In this document: piece by piece, positions 17,513-29,077 of the stretch
Position numbering within the stretch: position 1 is the stretch's first letter
How the letters are laid out: the number at the start of each line of letters is the position of its first letter
Notes under the pieces: model-generated
Database searches by the model: none
Told to the model about the DNA's origin: nothing
Seen by the model: the letters and a program-made list of their open reading frames with translations, nothing else
Assembly (NCBI GenBank): GCA_021300575.1
Contig: JAJTDM010000035.1
Coordinates: 1 to 34,024, forward strand
From: Rubrivivax sp.
GTDB lineage: Bacteria > Pseudomonadota > Gammaproteobacteria > Burkholderiales > Burkholderiaceae_C
Reading direction: 5' to 3'
Length of the DNA: 34,024 bases
Position numbers and translations under genes: made by a program

Positions 17513-17779
17513 ATGACCACCTCCACCACCCCAATCATCGCCAAGGTCTTCAAGACCGGCCGCAGCCAGGCAGTTCGGCTGCCCAAGGCTTTTCGGTTTG
17601 ATACCGCCGAGGTGACGATCGAGCGTCAGGGCAATGCCGTCATCCTGCGCCCCAAGGAGGACGATGGTGCTGCTTGGGTGGCTCGCCTGCAGGTCATCTT
17701 TGCGGACTTCGAAGGGATGCCTGAGGAGATCGCGCGTGACCGAACGCCTGTCCTGGACGACATCGAAAGTCTTGACTGA
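17513..17779 (+). CDS. vapB: VapB-type antitoxin (AbrB/MazE-like)
   Basis: An 88-residue antitoxin. The N-terminal swapped-hairpin DNA-binding domain is recognisable from KVFKTGRSQAVRLPKAFRF (about 11-29) and a following ERQGNAVILRP. The C-terminal third is acidic and probably wraps around the toxin. It should bind DNA at the inverted repeat just upstream and neutralise the adjacent VapC. Its TGA overlaps the vapC ATG by one base (TGATG), the usual coupling in these modules. The pair is lodged between mcm and meaB, which are normally neighbours. Confidence 0.9.
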   Translation: MTTSTTPIIAKVFKTGRSQAVRLPKAFRFDTAEVTIERQGNAVILRPKEDDGAAWVARLQVIFADFEGMPEEIARDRTPVLDDIESLD

Positions 17780-18183
17780 TGCCGCGGCTGTACCTGCTCG
17801 ACACCAACATCGTGATCTACATGCGACGAGGTGTTGCCCGTGTGCTGGAGCACCTGGCAGCGGCTGGGCGCCAGCAGGTGGCCTTGCCATCCCTGGTGGT
17901 GGCTGAATTGGCCTACGGTGTGGAAAAGAGCCTGTATCCAGAGCGCAATCGACAGACGTTGGAGCGCTTGCTGTTGGAGATGACGGTGTTGCCCTGGACG
18001 CACGCCGCCATGTGGCACTACGCCAGGCACTGCCACCAACTCCGCACGCAAGGTCGACCTATCGGCCAGATGGATCTGCTGATCGCTGCCCAAGCCTTGG
18101 CGGAGGACGCGATTCTGGTCACCAACAACACCCGAGAGTTCGAGCGCATTGACGGCCTACAGCTGGAGAACTGGCTCCAATGA
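17779..18183 (+). CDS. vapC: VapC-type PIN-domain ribonuclease toxin
   Basis: A 134-residue PIN-domain protein. Mg-binding acidic residues are in place: D8 (LLDTN), E43 (VVAELAYG), D99 (GQMDLLIAA) and the late TNNTREF with E120. The length is normal for VapC. VapC toxins cleave tRNA or rRNA when released from VapB. All catalytic positions are kept, so it should be active. It overlaps vapB by one base. Confidence 0.92.
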   Translation: MPRLYLLDTNIVIYMRRGVARVLEHLAAAGRQQVALPSLVVAELAYGVEKSLYPERNRQTLERLLLEMTVLPWTHAAMWHYARHCHQLRTQGRPIGQMDLLIAAQALAEDAILVTNNTREFERIDGLQLENWLQ

Positions 18184-18234
18184 GTTCGAGGCGAACCGTA
18201 CGCCTTGCCGTCAAGGCACTTGAAGCGGGATGGC

Positions 18235-19251
18235 ATGAAGCCCCCTGAGTGGGCGCAGGCCCTTCTGCCAGGAGCGGGTGCCGGCCCGGCCCAACGCCGC
18301 GCGCTGGCCAAGACCATCACGCTGCTGGAGTCCACCCGGCCTGACCACCGGTTGCAGGCCGATGAGCTGCTGAATGCGCTGCTGCCGCACACCGGGCGCT
18401 CGTTTCGCCTGGGTATCAGTGGGGTGCCGGGCGTGGGCAAGAGCACCTTCATCGAGGCGCTGGGCCTGTTCCTGATCGAGCGCGGCCATCGGGTGGCGGT
18501 GTTGGCGGTGGACCCGTCGTCGAGTGTGAGCGGTGGCTCCATCCTGGGCGACAAGACGCGCATGGAGCGCTTGAGCGTGGACACGCGCGCCTTCATCCGC
18601 CCGAGCCCCGCGGCGGGCAACCTGGGCGGCGTGACCGAGAAGACACGCGAGGCGCTGCTGGTGTGCGAGGCGGCGGGCTTCGATGTGGTCATCGTCGAGA
18701 CCGTGGGCGTGGGCCAGAGCGAGACGGCCGTGGCGGGCATGACCGACATGTTCTGCCTGCTGCAACTGCCCAATGCGGGCGACGACCTGCAGGCCATCAA
18801 GAAGGGCGTGATGGAGCTCGCCGACCTGGTGGTCATCAACAAGGCTGATCTGGACGCCGCCGCCGCCACCCGCGCCCAGGCCCAGATCACCAGCGCACTG
18901 CGCTTGTTGGGCCTGCACGGCCGTGATGACCGCGCGCACCACGGCGACACCCTCTGGCACCCGCAGGTGTTGCAGCTCAGCGCCCTGCACGGCCAGGGGT
19001 TGGAGGCGTTCTGGGCAGCAGTGAGCCACTTTCGCGAACTGCAGACCGCCAGCGGCCGCCTGTCCGCGCGCCGCCATGTTCAGGACCAGGCCTGGATGTG
19101 GGAGCGTATCGAGGCCGGTCTGCGCCAGCGCTTCCGCGAGCACCCTGCCGTGCGCGGGGCCTTGCCACAGGCCGCTGAGGACGTGCGCGCCGGCCGTGTC
19201 GCGCCTTCCGTCGCAGCGCGCCAGCTGCTCGATCTCTTCGGCGCGCCCTGA
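18235..19251 (+). CDS. meaB: MeaB-type GTPase chaperone of methylmalonyl-CoA mutase
   Basis: A 338-residue G3E-type P-loop GTPase of the MeaB/ArgK family. It gates cofactor loading and protects methylmalonyl-CoA mutase from inactivation. Motifs: Walker A GVPGVGKS (63-70), VDPSSSVSGGSILGDKTRM, RPSPAAGNLGGV, the switch ETVGVGQSE, and NKAD for guanine recognition. The C-terminal helices form the dimer arm. ATG 18235 is preferred over an in-frame TTG at 18205, which gives ten extra residues with no family match. Though separated from mcm by vapBC, it belongs functionally with it. Confidence 0.94.
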   Translation: MKPPEWAQALLPGAGAGPAQRRALAKTITLLESTRPDHRLQADELLNALLPHTGRSFRLGISGVPGVGKSTFIEALGLFLIERGHRVAVLAVDPSSSVSGGSILGDKTRMERLSVDTRAFIRPSPAAGNLGGVTEKTREALLVCEAAGFDVVIVETVGVGQSETAVAGMTDMFCLLQLPNAGDDLQAIKKGVMELADLVVINKADLDAAAATRAQAQITSALRLLGLHGRDDRAHHGDTLWHPQVLQLSALHGQGLEAFWAAVSHFRELQTASGRLSARRHVQDQAWMWERIEAGLRQRFREHPAVRGALPQAAEDVRAGRVAPSVAARQLLDLFGAP

Positions 19252-19370
19252 GGGCGAAGCGTCCAGCCCGCTGACTGCGCCACCCACATGCCCCTGCGCC
19301 TCTTGCGAACCCGACCCCAGCCGACCCGGTCCGACCGAACCTGAACGTATTCCCATAAGGAGAACCCCCG

Positions 19371-20903
<1,533 letters not shown>

Positions 20904-20925
20904 CCGCCCGGAACCAGGAGTCAGC

Positions 20926-22332
20926 ATGAACCGCGGTATCCGCAAGCTTTTCGACCTGCGAGAAGATCAGGACGACCCCGAGGCCATCGACGCCGGCGTG
21001 CGTGCAGGGGTGCGGTTCGCAGGTACCAACCTGTGGGTGCTGATCTTTGCGATCCTGATCGCATCGGTGGGCCTGAACGTCAACTCCACTGCGGTGATCA
21101 TCGGTGCCATGTTGATCTCCCCGTTGATGGGCCCGATCGTCGGTCTGGGCTACGGCGCTGCGGTCAACGACTTCACTCTCATTCGCCAGAGTGCACGCAA
21201 CCTGGGCACCTTCACAGGTTTGAGCCTGCTGTCCTCGATGCTGTACTTCACGTTGAGCCCCCTTGACGTACCTGGCACCGAGCTCATCGCCCGGACCACG
21301 CCCACGCTGTGGGACGTGCTGATTGCTGCGTTCGGCGGCGCCGCAGGCATGGTGGCTCTCACCCGCAAGAGCATCAGCAACGTCGTCCCTGGTGTGGCCA
21401 TTGCCACCGCGTTGATGCCGCCGCTGTGTACGGCCGGTTTCGGCTTGGCCAACGGCCGCTGGGACATGTTTGCAGGCGCGTTCTATTTGTTCCTCATCAA
21501 CGGTGTGTTCATCGCTGCCAGCACGCTGGCCGTGGCCAAGCTGGTGCGTCTGCCGGCTGTGGTCGACCTGGATCCTGGGGTGCGCGCCCGGCACCGCGTG
21601 ATCATCACGCTGGGCCTGGCGCTGGTGCTCGTGCCGAGCGTCTGGCTGGGCTGGCGCTTCGTGCAGCAAGAGGTGTTCGCTGCGTCGGCTCAAGCCATGC
21701 TGCGACGTATGGAAGCCGACGATCGGTTTGCCATCGTTGGGCAAGGTGTGGACAGTGCGCAACGACGGATCACCATCACCGTGGTGGGGGCCGATGCAGA
21801 GCAGCGGCTGCGCGAGCAGGCGCCCATGCTGTTGGCAGAGCACAGGCTGGCCAATGTTGAATTTGTGGTGCGCAGAGCAGGAGGTAGCGAAGTTGATGCA
21901 TCCAGGCTGCGTGAACAGTTACAGGCCGATGTGCAACGTGACGTTACCAAGCTTTTGGGCGAGCGTCTGGCACGCAGCGAAGAACAGCGCGCCGCGCTGC
22001 AAGCGCAGCTTCAAGCCCTGAATCTCGATATCAATGCCGCCCACGCCCTTGCCCCGGCCGTTCTGGCAGAACTGCAAGCACAGAGGCCTGAGGTGCGTGC
22101 AGCTACCTTGGCCGAAGGGCGCCGGATCCGTGCGAGCGCACCGACGGCCTCTGCGATGTCGGCGTCTTCTGCGCCGGCTGCAGGCGCTACCGAGCCCGTG
22201 GTGGTGGTCGTCATTGAGGTGACCCGCCCGCTGCGCGAGGCTGATCGCGACCGGTTGGCCGCGTGGTTGACCGTACGCATGGGTCGTGGGCCCGTGGACC
22301 TGATCGAACGCAAGGTTCGCCCCGCTCGCTGA
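20926..22332 (+). CDS. DUF389 family membrane protein
   Basis: A 468-residue membrane protein of unknown function. The N-terminal half is a DUF389 domain with landmarks IASVGLNVNSTAVIIGAML, ISPLMGPIVGLG and GVAIATALMPPLCTAGFGL. I count about seven hydrophobic segments (35-50, 54-77, 93-110, 128-146, 152-172, 180-205, 224-243). The C-terminal 220 residues are soluble: a small alpha/beta region, a helical, probably coiled-coil stretch near 345-385, an Ala/Ser-rich linker, and a final ITVVG-like VVVVVIEVTRP strand region. The start ATG 20926 has CAGGAG upstream. Placement between pccB and pccA is unusual; co-transcription is likely, but no metabolic role can be claimed. Confidence 0.85.
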   Translation: MNRGIRKLFDLREDQDDPEAIDAGVRAGVRFAGTNLWVLIFAILIASVGLNVNSTAVIIGAMLISPLMGPIVGLGYGAAVNDFTLIRQSARNLGTFTGLSLLSSMLYFTLSPLDVPGTELIARTTPTLWDVLIAAFGGAAGMVALTRKSISNVVPGVAIATALMPPLCTAGFGLANGRWDMFAGAFYLFLINGVFIAASTLAVAKLVRLPAVVDLDPGVRARHRVIITLGLALVLVPSVWLGWRFVQQEVFAASAQAMLRRMEADDRFAIVGQGVDSAQRRITITVVGADAEQRLREQAPMLLAEHRLANVEFVVRRAGGSEVDASRLREQLQADVQRDVTKLLGERLARSEEQRAALQAQLQALNLDINAAHALAPAVLAELQAQRPEVRAATLAEGRRIRASAPTASAMSASSAPAAGATEPVVVVVIEVTRPLREADRDRLAAWLTVRMGRGPVDLIERKVRPAR

Positions 22333-22362
22333 AATGCCCCAGACATTCTGGAGAGAAGAGAG

Positions 22363-24441
22363 ATGTTCAAGAAGATCCTGATTGCCAACCGAGGCGAGAT
22401 CGCGTGCCGGGTCATCAAGACCGCCCGCAAGATGGGCATCGCCACCGTGGCGGTGTATTCCGAGGCCGACAAGGACGCGCGCCATGTGTCGCTGGCCGAC
22501 GAGGCCGTGCTGCTGGGACCGGCGCCCAGCCGTGAGAGCTACCTCGTGGCCGACAAGATCATTGCCGCCTGCAAGGCTACTGGCGCGCAGGCCGTGCATC
22601 CAGGCTACGGCTTCCTGTCGGAAAACGAGGACTTCGCCCGCCGCGTGGAGGAAGAAGGCATCGTCTTCATCGGCCCCAAGCACTACAGCATCGCCGCCAT
22701 GGGCGACAAGATCGCCTCGAAGAAGCTGGCCAACGAAGCGAAGGTCAGCACCATCCCGGGCTGGAACGACGCCATCGACACGCCTGAGCGCGCCGTGGAG
22801 ATCGCCCGCGGTGTCGGCTACCCGGTGATGATCAAGGCCAGCGCCGGTGGCGGGGGCAAGGGCCTGCGCGTGGCCTTCAACGACAAGGAGGCCTTCGAGG
22901 GCTTCTCAACCTGCCGCAACGAGGCGCGCAACAGCTTCGGCGACGACCGCGTCTTCATCGAGAAGTTCGTCGAACAGCCGCGCCACATCGAGATCCAGGT
23001 GCTGGGCGACGCCCACGGCAACATCGTTTACCTGCACGAGCGCGAGTGCTCCATCCAGCGCCGCCACCAGAAGGTGATCGAGGAGGCGCCCAGCCCCTTC
23101 ATCAGCGACGAGACGCGGCGCGCCATGGGTGAGCAGGCCGTGGCGCTGGCGCGCGCTGTGAAGTACCAGAGCGCGGGCACGGTGGAGTTCGTGGTCGGCA
23201 AGAACCAGGACTTCTACTTCCTCGAGATGAACACGCGGCTGCAGGTGGAGCACCCCGTCACCGAGTGCATCACCGGGCTGGACCTGGTGGAGCAGATGAT
23301 CCGCGTGGCCGCCGGCGAGGCGCTGCCCTTCACCCAGGACCAGATTCCCCGCCAGGGCTGGGCCATCGAGTGCCGCATCAACGCCGAGGACCCTTTCCGC
23401 AACTTCCTGCCGTCCACCGGGCGCCTGGTGCGCTACCAGCCCCCGGCGGCAGACCTGGAACAGGGCGCCAACACCCTGTCCGGTACGGCCTACGAAGGTG
23501 GCCGGTTCGGCGGCGTGCGCGTGGACACCGGCGTCTACGAAGGCGGCGAGATCCCGATGTTCTACGACTCGATGATTGCCAAGCTCATCGTGCACGGCCG
23601 CGACCGCATGGACGCCATTGCCAAGATGCGCGAGGCGCTCAACGGCTTCGTCATCCGCGGCGTGTCCAGCAACATCCCTTTCCAGGCCGCGCTGCTGGCA
23701 CACCCGAAGTTCGTCAGCGGTGACTTCAACACCGGTTTCATCGCCGAGCACTACGCCAGCGGCTTCCGCGCTGAGGATGTGCCGCACGACGACCCGGATT
23801 TCCTGGTCGCGCTGGTGGCTGCTGCCCACCGCCGCTACCTGGAGCGCGCAGCGGGCATCACCGGGCAGCTGGATGGTCATGGCGTACGCATCGCGCAGGA
23901 CTTCGTCATCGTGGTGCGGGGTCAGGCGGGCGCGCACCGCCATGTGCCGGTGCGGCTGGAGGCCCATGGCGCCCTCACCGTGCAAGTGGGCGGCGCGGGT
24001 GGCAACGGTGGCAAGGGTGGCAAGACCTATGCCGTGGCCAAGGACTGGACCTTCGGCGGCATCCGCGCCAGCGGTTCCTGCAACGGCCGGCCGTTCACCG
24101 CGCAGATCGAGCGCGAGGGCCTGTGGACGCGGGTTGCCCACAACGGCCGCCGCATCGAAGCGATGGTGCTCAGCCCGCGCGCAGCACAGCTGCAGCGCCT
24201 CATGCCCTTCAAGGCCCCGGCCGACATGAGCAAGTTCCTGCTCTCGCCCATGCCGGGCCTGCTGGTGGACATCGCCGTCAAGCCCGGGCAGGCGGTGCAG
24301 GCGGGCGAGCGCTTGGCCGTCATCGAGGCCATGAAGATGGAAAATATCCTCACCGCCGCGCAAGACGGCACCGTCTCCGAGCTGCTGGCGGCCCAGGGCG
24401 AAAGCCTGGCCGTGGACCAGCCCATCCTGAAATTCGCCTGA
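22363..24441 (+). CDS. pccA: Propionyl-CoA carboxylase alpha subunit (biotin carboxylase and carrier)
   Basis: A 692-residue biotin-dependent carboxylase. Domains in order: biotin carboxylase (about 1-450) with [24 protein letters not shown], the ATP-grasp glycine loop [20 protein letters not shown] and [14 protein letters not shown]; a PCC-type linker domain (about 480-610); and the biotinyl carrier domain with EAMKMEN, where K658 carries biotin. It is slightly longer than usual, partly from a Gly-rich loop [12 protein letters not shown] at about 543-554 in the linker domain. It works with PccB as an alpha6-beta6 complex. GAGAGAAGAGAG precedes ATG 22363. Confidence 0.95.
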   Translation: MFKKILIANRGEIACRVIKTARKMGIATVAVYSEADKDARHVSLADEAVLLGPAPSRESYLVADKIIAACKATGAQAVHPGYGFLSENEDFARRVEEEGIVFIGPKHYSIAAMGDKIASKKLANEAKVSTIPGWNDAIDTPERAVEIARGVGYPVMIKASAGGGGKGLRVAFNDKEAFEGFSTCRNEARNSFGDDRVFIEKFVEQPRHIEIQVLGDAHGNIVYLHERECSIQRRHQKVIEEAPSPFISDETRRAMGEQAVALARAVKYQSAGTVEFVVGKNQDFYFLEMNTRLQVEHPVTECITGLDLVEQMIRVAAGEALPFTQDQIPRQGWAIECRINAEDPFRNFLPSTGRLVRYQPPAADLEQGANTLSGTAYEGGRFGGVRVDTGVYEGGEIPMFYDSMIAKLIVHGRDRMDAIAKMREALNGFVIRGVSSNIPFQAALLAHPKFVSGDFNTGFIAEHYASGFRAEDVPHDDPDFLVALVAAAHRRYLERAAGITGQLDGHGVRIAQDFVIVVRGQAGAHRHVPVRLEAHGALTVQVGGAGGNGGKGGKTYAVAKDWTFGGIRASGSCNGRPFTAQIEREGLWTRVAHNGRRIEAMVLSPRAAQLQRLMPFKAPADMSKFLLSPMPGLLVDIAVKPGQAVQAGERLAVIEAMKMENILTAAQDGTVSELLAAQGESLAVDQPILKFA

Positions 24442-24460
24442 CCGCCCAGGAGCCGTGCCC

Positions 24461-24928
<468 letters not shown>

Positions 24929-25011
24929 GCCTGCCCATTGCCCGGACAGAGACTGCGGGCAGCGCCCCTTCGATAGAGTCGTTTCGAAACGCACGAACGG
25001 AGAACGAAGCA

Positions 25012-25704
25012 ATGAGCGCCCAATCCCTTCTTGAGCAGTTGCTGAAGTCAGGCCTTTCGGCCATGGGCGGTTCTGCAGGTTCTCTCGGCCAGGTGCTCGG
25101 TGGAGGCGGCAGCCGAGGCACCTACGCCAAGAGCGCTGTGGCCGGCGGTGCCCTGGGCTTGCTGTTGGGCAGCAAGCGCGGGCGAAGCCTTGGAGGCGCG
25201 GCGCTGAAGTACGGAAGCGTCGCTGCTCTGGGCGCGTTGGCGTTCAAGGTCTACCAGGACTGGCAGGCCTCACAGACCCAGCAGGCCTCCAGGCCTGCGC
25301 CGCAGCAGTCCGGATCGCCCACCCCCTTGGCCTTCGACAGGCTGCCAGCACCGCAGATCGAGCTTCACAGTCAGGCCATGCTGGGGGCCATGATCGCCGC
25401 CGCCAAATCCGATGGTCACTTGGACGAGCGCGAACGGGAACTCGTCGAGGCAGAGATGCACAGGCTGGAGGCCGACCCGGGACTTCGCCGCTGGGTTGAA
25501 GACCAGCTGCGTCGGCCTGTCGACCCTGCCGAGGTGGCTTCCACCGCGTCTTCGCCGGAGATGGCGGCCGAGATCTACCTCGCCAGCCTGCTCGTCGTCG
25601 ACAAGACCACCGTCATGGAGCGTGCCTACCTGGATGAACTGGCAAGGCAACTGCGTCTGGCCCCAGGCCTGAAGGGCGAACTCGAGCGCCAGGCCGCTGT
25701 CTGA
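25012..25704 (+). CDS. DUF533/TerB-like tellurite-resistance-type protein
   Basis: A 230-residue protein with a Gly/Ala/Ser-rich N-terminus and a hydrophobic stretch (about 42-80) interrupted by SKRGRS, a Gln/Pro linker, and a TerB-like helical domain from about 118. The acidic metal-binding motif AKSDGHLDERE (131-141) and the second SLLVVD-K helix match the DUF533 (YebE-like) group. The function in the family is not established. ATG 25012 has GGAGA upstream. It lies between two copies of the VOC gene tail, so it seems to have arrived by an insertion or recombination event. Confidence 0.8.
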   Translation: MSAQSLLEQLLKSGLSAMGGSAGSLGQVLGGGGSRGTYAKSAVAGGALGLLLGSKRGRSLGGAALKYGSVAALGALAFKVYQDWQASQTQQASRPAPQQSGSPTPLAFDRLPAPQIELHSQAMLGAMIAAAKSDGHLDERERELVEAEMHRLEADPGLRRWVEDQLRRPVDPAEVASTASSPEMAAEIYLASLLVVDKTTVMERAYLDELARQLRLAPGLKGELERQAAV

Positions 25705-25720
25705 GTGGGCTGTGCGGTCA

Positions 25721-25792
25721 CCCGTGGGCGGCAAAGACGTGCTGATCGAACTGGTGCAGGCGCCGGCGGAGGTGGTGTCGGCGCTGGGGTGA
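25721..25792 (+). pseudogene. 72-bp remnant, second copy of the VOC gene 3' end
   Basis: A direct repeat of 24857-24928 with five substitutions. It keeps the frame ([15 protein letters not shown] and so on) up to its own TGA but has no start or upstream part. Changes include Glu-Gly to Lys-Asp and Thr to Ala. It follows the DUF533 gene by 16 bases and looks like the leftover tail of an earlier or related VOC allele. Confidence 0.85.
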
Positions 25793-25842
25793 CGGGCCGC
25801 CTCAAGCGCTCCAGATGTGCCTGGGCCGCGCTGCTTCCCGAA

Positions 25843-25854
25843 TGAAGTACTTCA
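25843..25854. promoter_or_regulatory. Perfect 12-bp palindrome upstream of ccdA
   Basis: TGAAGTACTTCA is its own reverse complement and lies 39 bases before the antitoxin start. Autoregulation by a CcdA-type ribbon-helix-helix dimer at such a site is typical of these modules. The call is inferred from position. Confidence 0.45.
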
Positions 25855-25893
25855 AGCGGTACGATTTGCGGTATTGAATGAAGGTGGCGCAGT

Positions 25894-26148
25894 ATGTTGA
25901 CCAGCACCAAGCGCAAGACATCCGTGACCCTTGATGCTGCGGCACTGGACAGCGCCAAAGAGCTTGAGATCAACGTGTCAGCGGTGGCTGAAGCGGCCCT
26001 GTTGAAGGCCATCCACGAAGCCAGGCAAAGGCAATGGCTCGCCGACAACGCAGATGCGTTCGCGGCGCAGGCTGATTGGCACGCGCGCCATGGCCACCCG
26101 TTGGCTGAGATCATCGCTGCGCATGGAGGACCCTCGTGGCGCGACTGA
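25894..26148 (+). CDS. ccdA: CcdA-type antitoxin
   Basis: An 84-residue protein. The N-terminal ribbon-helix-helix region (KRKTSVTLDAAALDSAKEL, about 6-24, then NVSAVAEAALLKAI) is the CcdA DNA-binding fold. The C-terminal half, with WLADNADAFAAQADWHARHG, is the part that wraps the CcdB toxin. GAAGG lies upstream of ATG 25894. It overlaps the toxin gene by 13 bases. It differs from plasmid CcdA in length and sequence and belongs to the chromosomal group. Confidence 0.85.
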   Translation: MLTSTKRKTSVTLDAAALDSAKELEINVSAVAEAALLKAIHEARQRQWLADNADAFAAQADWHARHGHPLAEIIAAHGGPSWRD

Positions 26149-26426
26149 CCCGCTTTGACGTGGCGGAGTACCGGGGGGTGGCCATGGTGGTCATCGAGAG
26201 CAACCTGCTGCCGCCCGATCCTGCGGTGGTGGTCATCCCGCTGCTGTCGGACTACCCGGCGGTCAAGCACCTCAACCCGGAAATCACGCTTGAAGACAAG
26301 CGCCTGGTGTTGGCTACACGCTTGATCGCTGCAGTACACAGATCGAGTCTGCGACGCATCGCAAACGTGGCAGATCAAGGTGACTGCATCGTCAGAGCCG
26401 TGGATGTTCTGATGGCAGGGGTGTAG
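26136..26426 (+). CDS. ccdB: CcdB-type toxin
   Basis: A 96-residue protein with the CcdB outline: N-terminal TRFDVAEYRGVAMVVIESNLL, the central VVVIPLL strand, HLNPEITLEDKRLVLATRLIAAV and a final VDVLMAGV. CcdB of plasmid F poisons DNA gyrase through a C-terminal Trp-Gly-Ile. Here the matching end is Ala-Gly-Val, so the Trp is missing. It may have a changed target or weak toxicity. The start is GTG 26136, inside the antitoxin reading frame. Confidence 0.82.
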   Translation: MARLTRFDVAEYRGVAMVVIESNLLPPDPAVVVIPLLSDYPAVKHLNPEITLEDKRLVLATRLIAAVHRSSLRRIANVADQGDCIVRAVDVLMAGV

Positions 26427-26524
26427 CAGCCGGTGCAGGCGCTGGCTCTCCATTCCGCGCTGGTGTATGGGGGGCAGGCGCGATTCACCTGTGATCACGT
26501 CGATGTCATGCCCCGGAGCGCTTT

Positions 26525-26890
26525 GTGAACATTCCCCTGTCGGCTGCCCGCGCCGTCTTCTGGTGCGCAGCCTTCTGGCTGGCCGCCCTGGCGGTGCTGG
26601 TGCTCATGCTCTTGCCTGCAGAGCACGTGCAGCGCCTGCCCTTGAACTTCTGGGACAAGGCCCAGCATGCGCTGGCCTTTGGCGTGCTCACCCTCCTGGG
26701 CCTGCTCGCATGGCCGCAGCAGCAGGATCGCCTGCGCCTGCTGGTGGGTCTGGTGATCTACGGAGGCGGCATCGAGTTGGCGCAGCACCTCACGGGCTGG
26801 CGCCATGGCGATTGGGCGGATTGGGCGGCGGATTCGGCAGGCGTGGCCCTGATGGCTGCGCTGACCCTGGTCAGGCGCCGTCGGTCCTGA
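26525..26890 (+). CDS. VanZ-like small membrane protein
   Basis: A 121-residue protein with four hydrophobic segments (about 10-31, 46-64, 70-90, 100-117). VanZ-family polar residues are visible: D44-K-A-Q-H48 before helix 2, E84 and Q87 (GIELAQH) in helix 3, and D96, D99 and D103 near helix 4. VanZ proteins are membrane proteins linked in some species to glycopeptide tolerance; the role here is unknown. GTG 26525 has GGAG 7 bases upstream. It sits just ahead of leuC with 67 bases between. Confidence 0.78.
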   Translation: MNIPLSAARAVFWCAAFWLAALAVLVLMLLPAEHVQRLPLNFWDKAQHALAFGVLTLLGLLAWPQQQDRLRLLVGLVIYGGGIELAQHLTGWRHGDWADWAADSAGVALMAALTLVRRRRS

Positions 26891-26957
26891 GTGGGGGTCT
26901 GTCCGGGGGCCGCGTCGAATCCGCGACAATGCGCAGCTTCGCTTTTGCCGCGTCACC

Positions 26958-28412
26958 ATGCCCGCCCGCACCCTCTACGACAAGCTGTGGGACGAACACG
27001 TCGTCCACACCGAAGAAGACGGCACCTCGGTGCTGTACATCGACCGCCACCTCGTACATGAGGTCACCAGCCCGCAGGCCTTCGAGGGGCTGCGGATTGC
27101 CGGGCGCAAGGTCTGGCGAGTGAGTTCGGTGGTGGCCACGGCCGACCACAACACGCCCACCACGGGTTGGTCCGATGGCTATGACGGCATCCGTGACCCG
27201 ATCTCCAGGCTGCAGGTGCAGACGCTGGATGCCAACATCAAGGCCCATGGCGCGGCGGCGTACTTCCCCTTTCTGGACAAGCGCCAGGGCATCGTGCACG
27301 TCATCGGGCCCGAGCAGGGTGCCACGCTGCCGGGGATGACGGTGGTGTGCGGCGATTCCCACACCTCCACCCACGGCGCTTTCGGCGCCCTGGCCCACGG
27401 CATCGGCACCAGCGAGGTGGAGCACGTGCTGGCCACGCAGACCCTGCTGGCCCGGAAGGCCAAGAACCTGCTGGTGAAGGTGGACGGCGTCCTGCAGCGC
27501 GGCGTTACCGCCAAGGACATCGTGCTGGCCATCATCGGGCGCATTGGCACGGCTGGCGGCACTGGCTACACCATCGAATTCGGCGGCGCGGCCATCCGCG
27601 CGCTCAGCATCGAAGGACGCATGACGGTGTGCAACATGGCCATCGAGGCGGGCGCGCGCGCTGGCCTGGTGGCCGTGGACGACAAGACCATCGAGTACGT
27701 CAAGGGCCGGCCTTTTGCGCCGGGCACGGACGCCGCCACCGGCCGCTTCGTCGGCGGCCCGGAGTGGGAGCAGGCCGTGGCCCACTGGCGCACGCTGCAC
27801 TCGGACGCCGATGCCGCGTTCGATGTGGTGGTGGAACTGGACGCCACGCAGATCCGCCCGCAGGTCACCTGGGGCACCAGCCCTGAGATGGTGCTGTCCA
27901 TCGAAGATCGCGTGCCCGACCCTGACAAGGAGAAGGACGCCGTCAAGCGCGGTGCCATCGAGCGAGCGCTCACCTATATGGGACTCACGCCCAACAAGCC
28001 CATCGCCGACATCGTGGTCGACAAGATCTTCATCGGCTCGTGCACCAACAGCCGCATCGAAGACCTGCGCGAGGCGGCCGCTGTGGTGCGCAAGGCCGGT
28101 GGCCGCGTGGCCCCCAACGTCAAGGTGGCCATGGTGGTGCCGGGCTCGGGCCTGGTGAAGGCCCAGGCCGAGGCCGAGGGGCTGCACGAGGTCTTCCGCA
28201 GCGCGGGCTTCGAGTGGCGCGAGCCGGGCTGCAGCATGTGCCTGGCCATGAACGCTGACCGTCTGGAGCCCGGCGAGCGCTGTGCCTCCACCAGCAACCG
28301 CAATTTCGAGGGTCGGCAAGGCGCGGGCGGCCGCACCCATCTCGTCAGCCCGGCGATGGCCGCCGCCGCCGCCCTGGCCGGCCACTTCGTCGACGTGCGG
28401 CGCATCGCCTGA
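26958..28412 (+). CDS. leuC: 3-isopropylmalate dehydratase large subunit
   Basis: A 484-residue aconitase-family protein that, with LeuD, isomerises 2- to 3-isopropylmalate in leucine synthesis. The three Cys ligands of the 4Fe-4S cluster are C362 ([10 protein letters not shown]) and C425 and C428 (GCSMC). Other landmarks are [45 protein letters not shown] and [11 protein letters not shown]. It is about 10-18 residues longer than many LeuC proteins, without an obvious extra domain. It is 11 bases ahead of leuD. Confidence 0.96.
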   Translation: MPARTLYDKLWDEHVVHTEEDGTSVLYIDRHLVHEVTSPQAFEGLRIAGRKVWRVSSVVATADHNTPTTGWSDGYDGIRDPISRLQVQTLDANIKAHGAAAYFPFLDKRQGIVHVIGPEQGATLPGMTVVCGDSHTSTHGAFGALAHGIGTSEVEHVLATQTLLARKAKNLLVKVDGVLQRGVTAKDIVLAIIGRIGTAGGTGYTIEFGGAAIRALSIEGRMTVCNMAIEAGARAGLVAVDDKTIEYVKGRPFAPGTDAATGRFVGGPEWEQAVAHWRTLHSDADAAFDVVVELDATQIRPQVTWGTSPEMVLSIEDRVPDPDKEKDAVKRGAIERALTYMGLTPNKPIADIVVDKIFIGSCTNSRIEDLREAAAVVRKAGGRVAPNVKVAMVVPGSGLVKAQAEAEGLHEVFRSAGFEWREPGCSMCLAMNADRLEPGERCASTSNRNFEGRQGAGGRTHLVSPAMAAAAALAGHFVDVRRIA

Positions 28413-28423
28413 GGACCTCCGCC

Positions 28424-29077
28424 ATGCAAGCCTTCACCGTGCACAAGGGGCTCGTGGCCCCGATGGACCGCGAGAACGTCGACACCGACGCCATCATCCC
28501 CAAGCAGTTCCTGAAGTCGATCGCCCGCACCGGCTTCGGCCCTAACCTGTTTGACGAGTGGCGCTACCTCGACAAGGGCGAGCCTGGGCAGGACCCGGCC
28601 TCGCGCCGGCCCAATCCGGATTTCGTGCTGAACAGCCCCCGCTACCAGGGCGCGTCGGTGCTCATCGCTCGGCGCAACTTCGGCTGCGGCTCCAGCCGCG
28701 AGCACGCCCCCTGGGCGCTGGACCAGTACGGCTTTCGGGCCATCCTGGCGCCGAGCTTTGCCGACATCTTCTTCTCCAACTGCTTCAAGAACGGTCTGCT
28801 GCCCATCGTGCTGCCGGAAGAGCAGATTGCGCGCCTCTTCGACGAGGTCAAGGGCTTCGTGGGCTACTCGCTCACCGTCGACCTGCCGCGCCAGGTGGTG
28901 CTCAAGCCCGACGGCAGCGAGCTGCCCTTCGAGGTGCAGCCTTTCCGCAAGTACTGCCTGGTCAACGGCTTCGACGACATCGGTCTCACGCTGCGCCATG
29001 CCGACAAGATCAAGGCCTTCGAGGCCGAACGCCTGACCCGCATGCCCTGGCTGGCACACACGAGGACCGCTGTATGA
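28424..29077 (+). CDS. leuD: 3-isopropylmalate dehydratase small subunit
   Basis: A 217-residue swivel-domain subunit partnering LeuC. Family residues: [21 protein letters not shown] at the N-terminus (Asp-Thr-Asp and the catalytic Lys region), [32 protein letters not shown], and a C-terminal [13 protein letters not shown]. Length is normal. Its stop overlaps the leuB start by 4 bases (ATGA). No gene lies between leuC and leuD. Confidence 0.96.
   Translation: MQAFTVHKGLVAPMDRENVDTDAIIPKQFLKSIARTGFGPNLFDEWRYLDKGEPGQDPASRRPNPDFVLNSPRYQGASVLIARRNFGCGSSREHAPWALDQYGFRAILAPSFADIFFSNCFKNGLLPIVLPEEQIARLFDEVKGFVGYSLTVDLPRQVVLKPDGSELPFEVQPFRKYCLVNGFDDIGLTLRHADKIKAFEAERLTRMPWLAHTRTAV

Noticed and set aside
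20926..22332. DUF389 protein as a propionate or acyl-CoA transporter
   Set aside because: Only the gene position supports it; no transporter family motif was recognised.
24929..25792. DUF533 segment as an insertion sequence with target-site duplication
   Set aside because: No transposase or terminal inverted repeats; the 72-bp repeats are far longer than IS target duplications.
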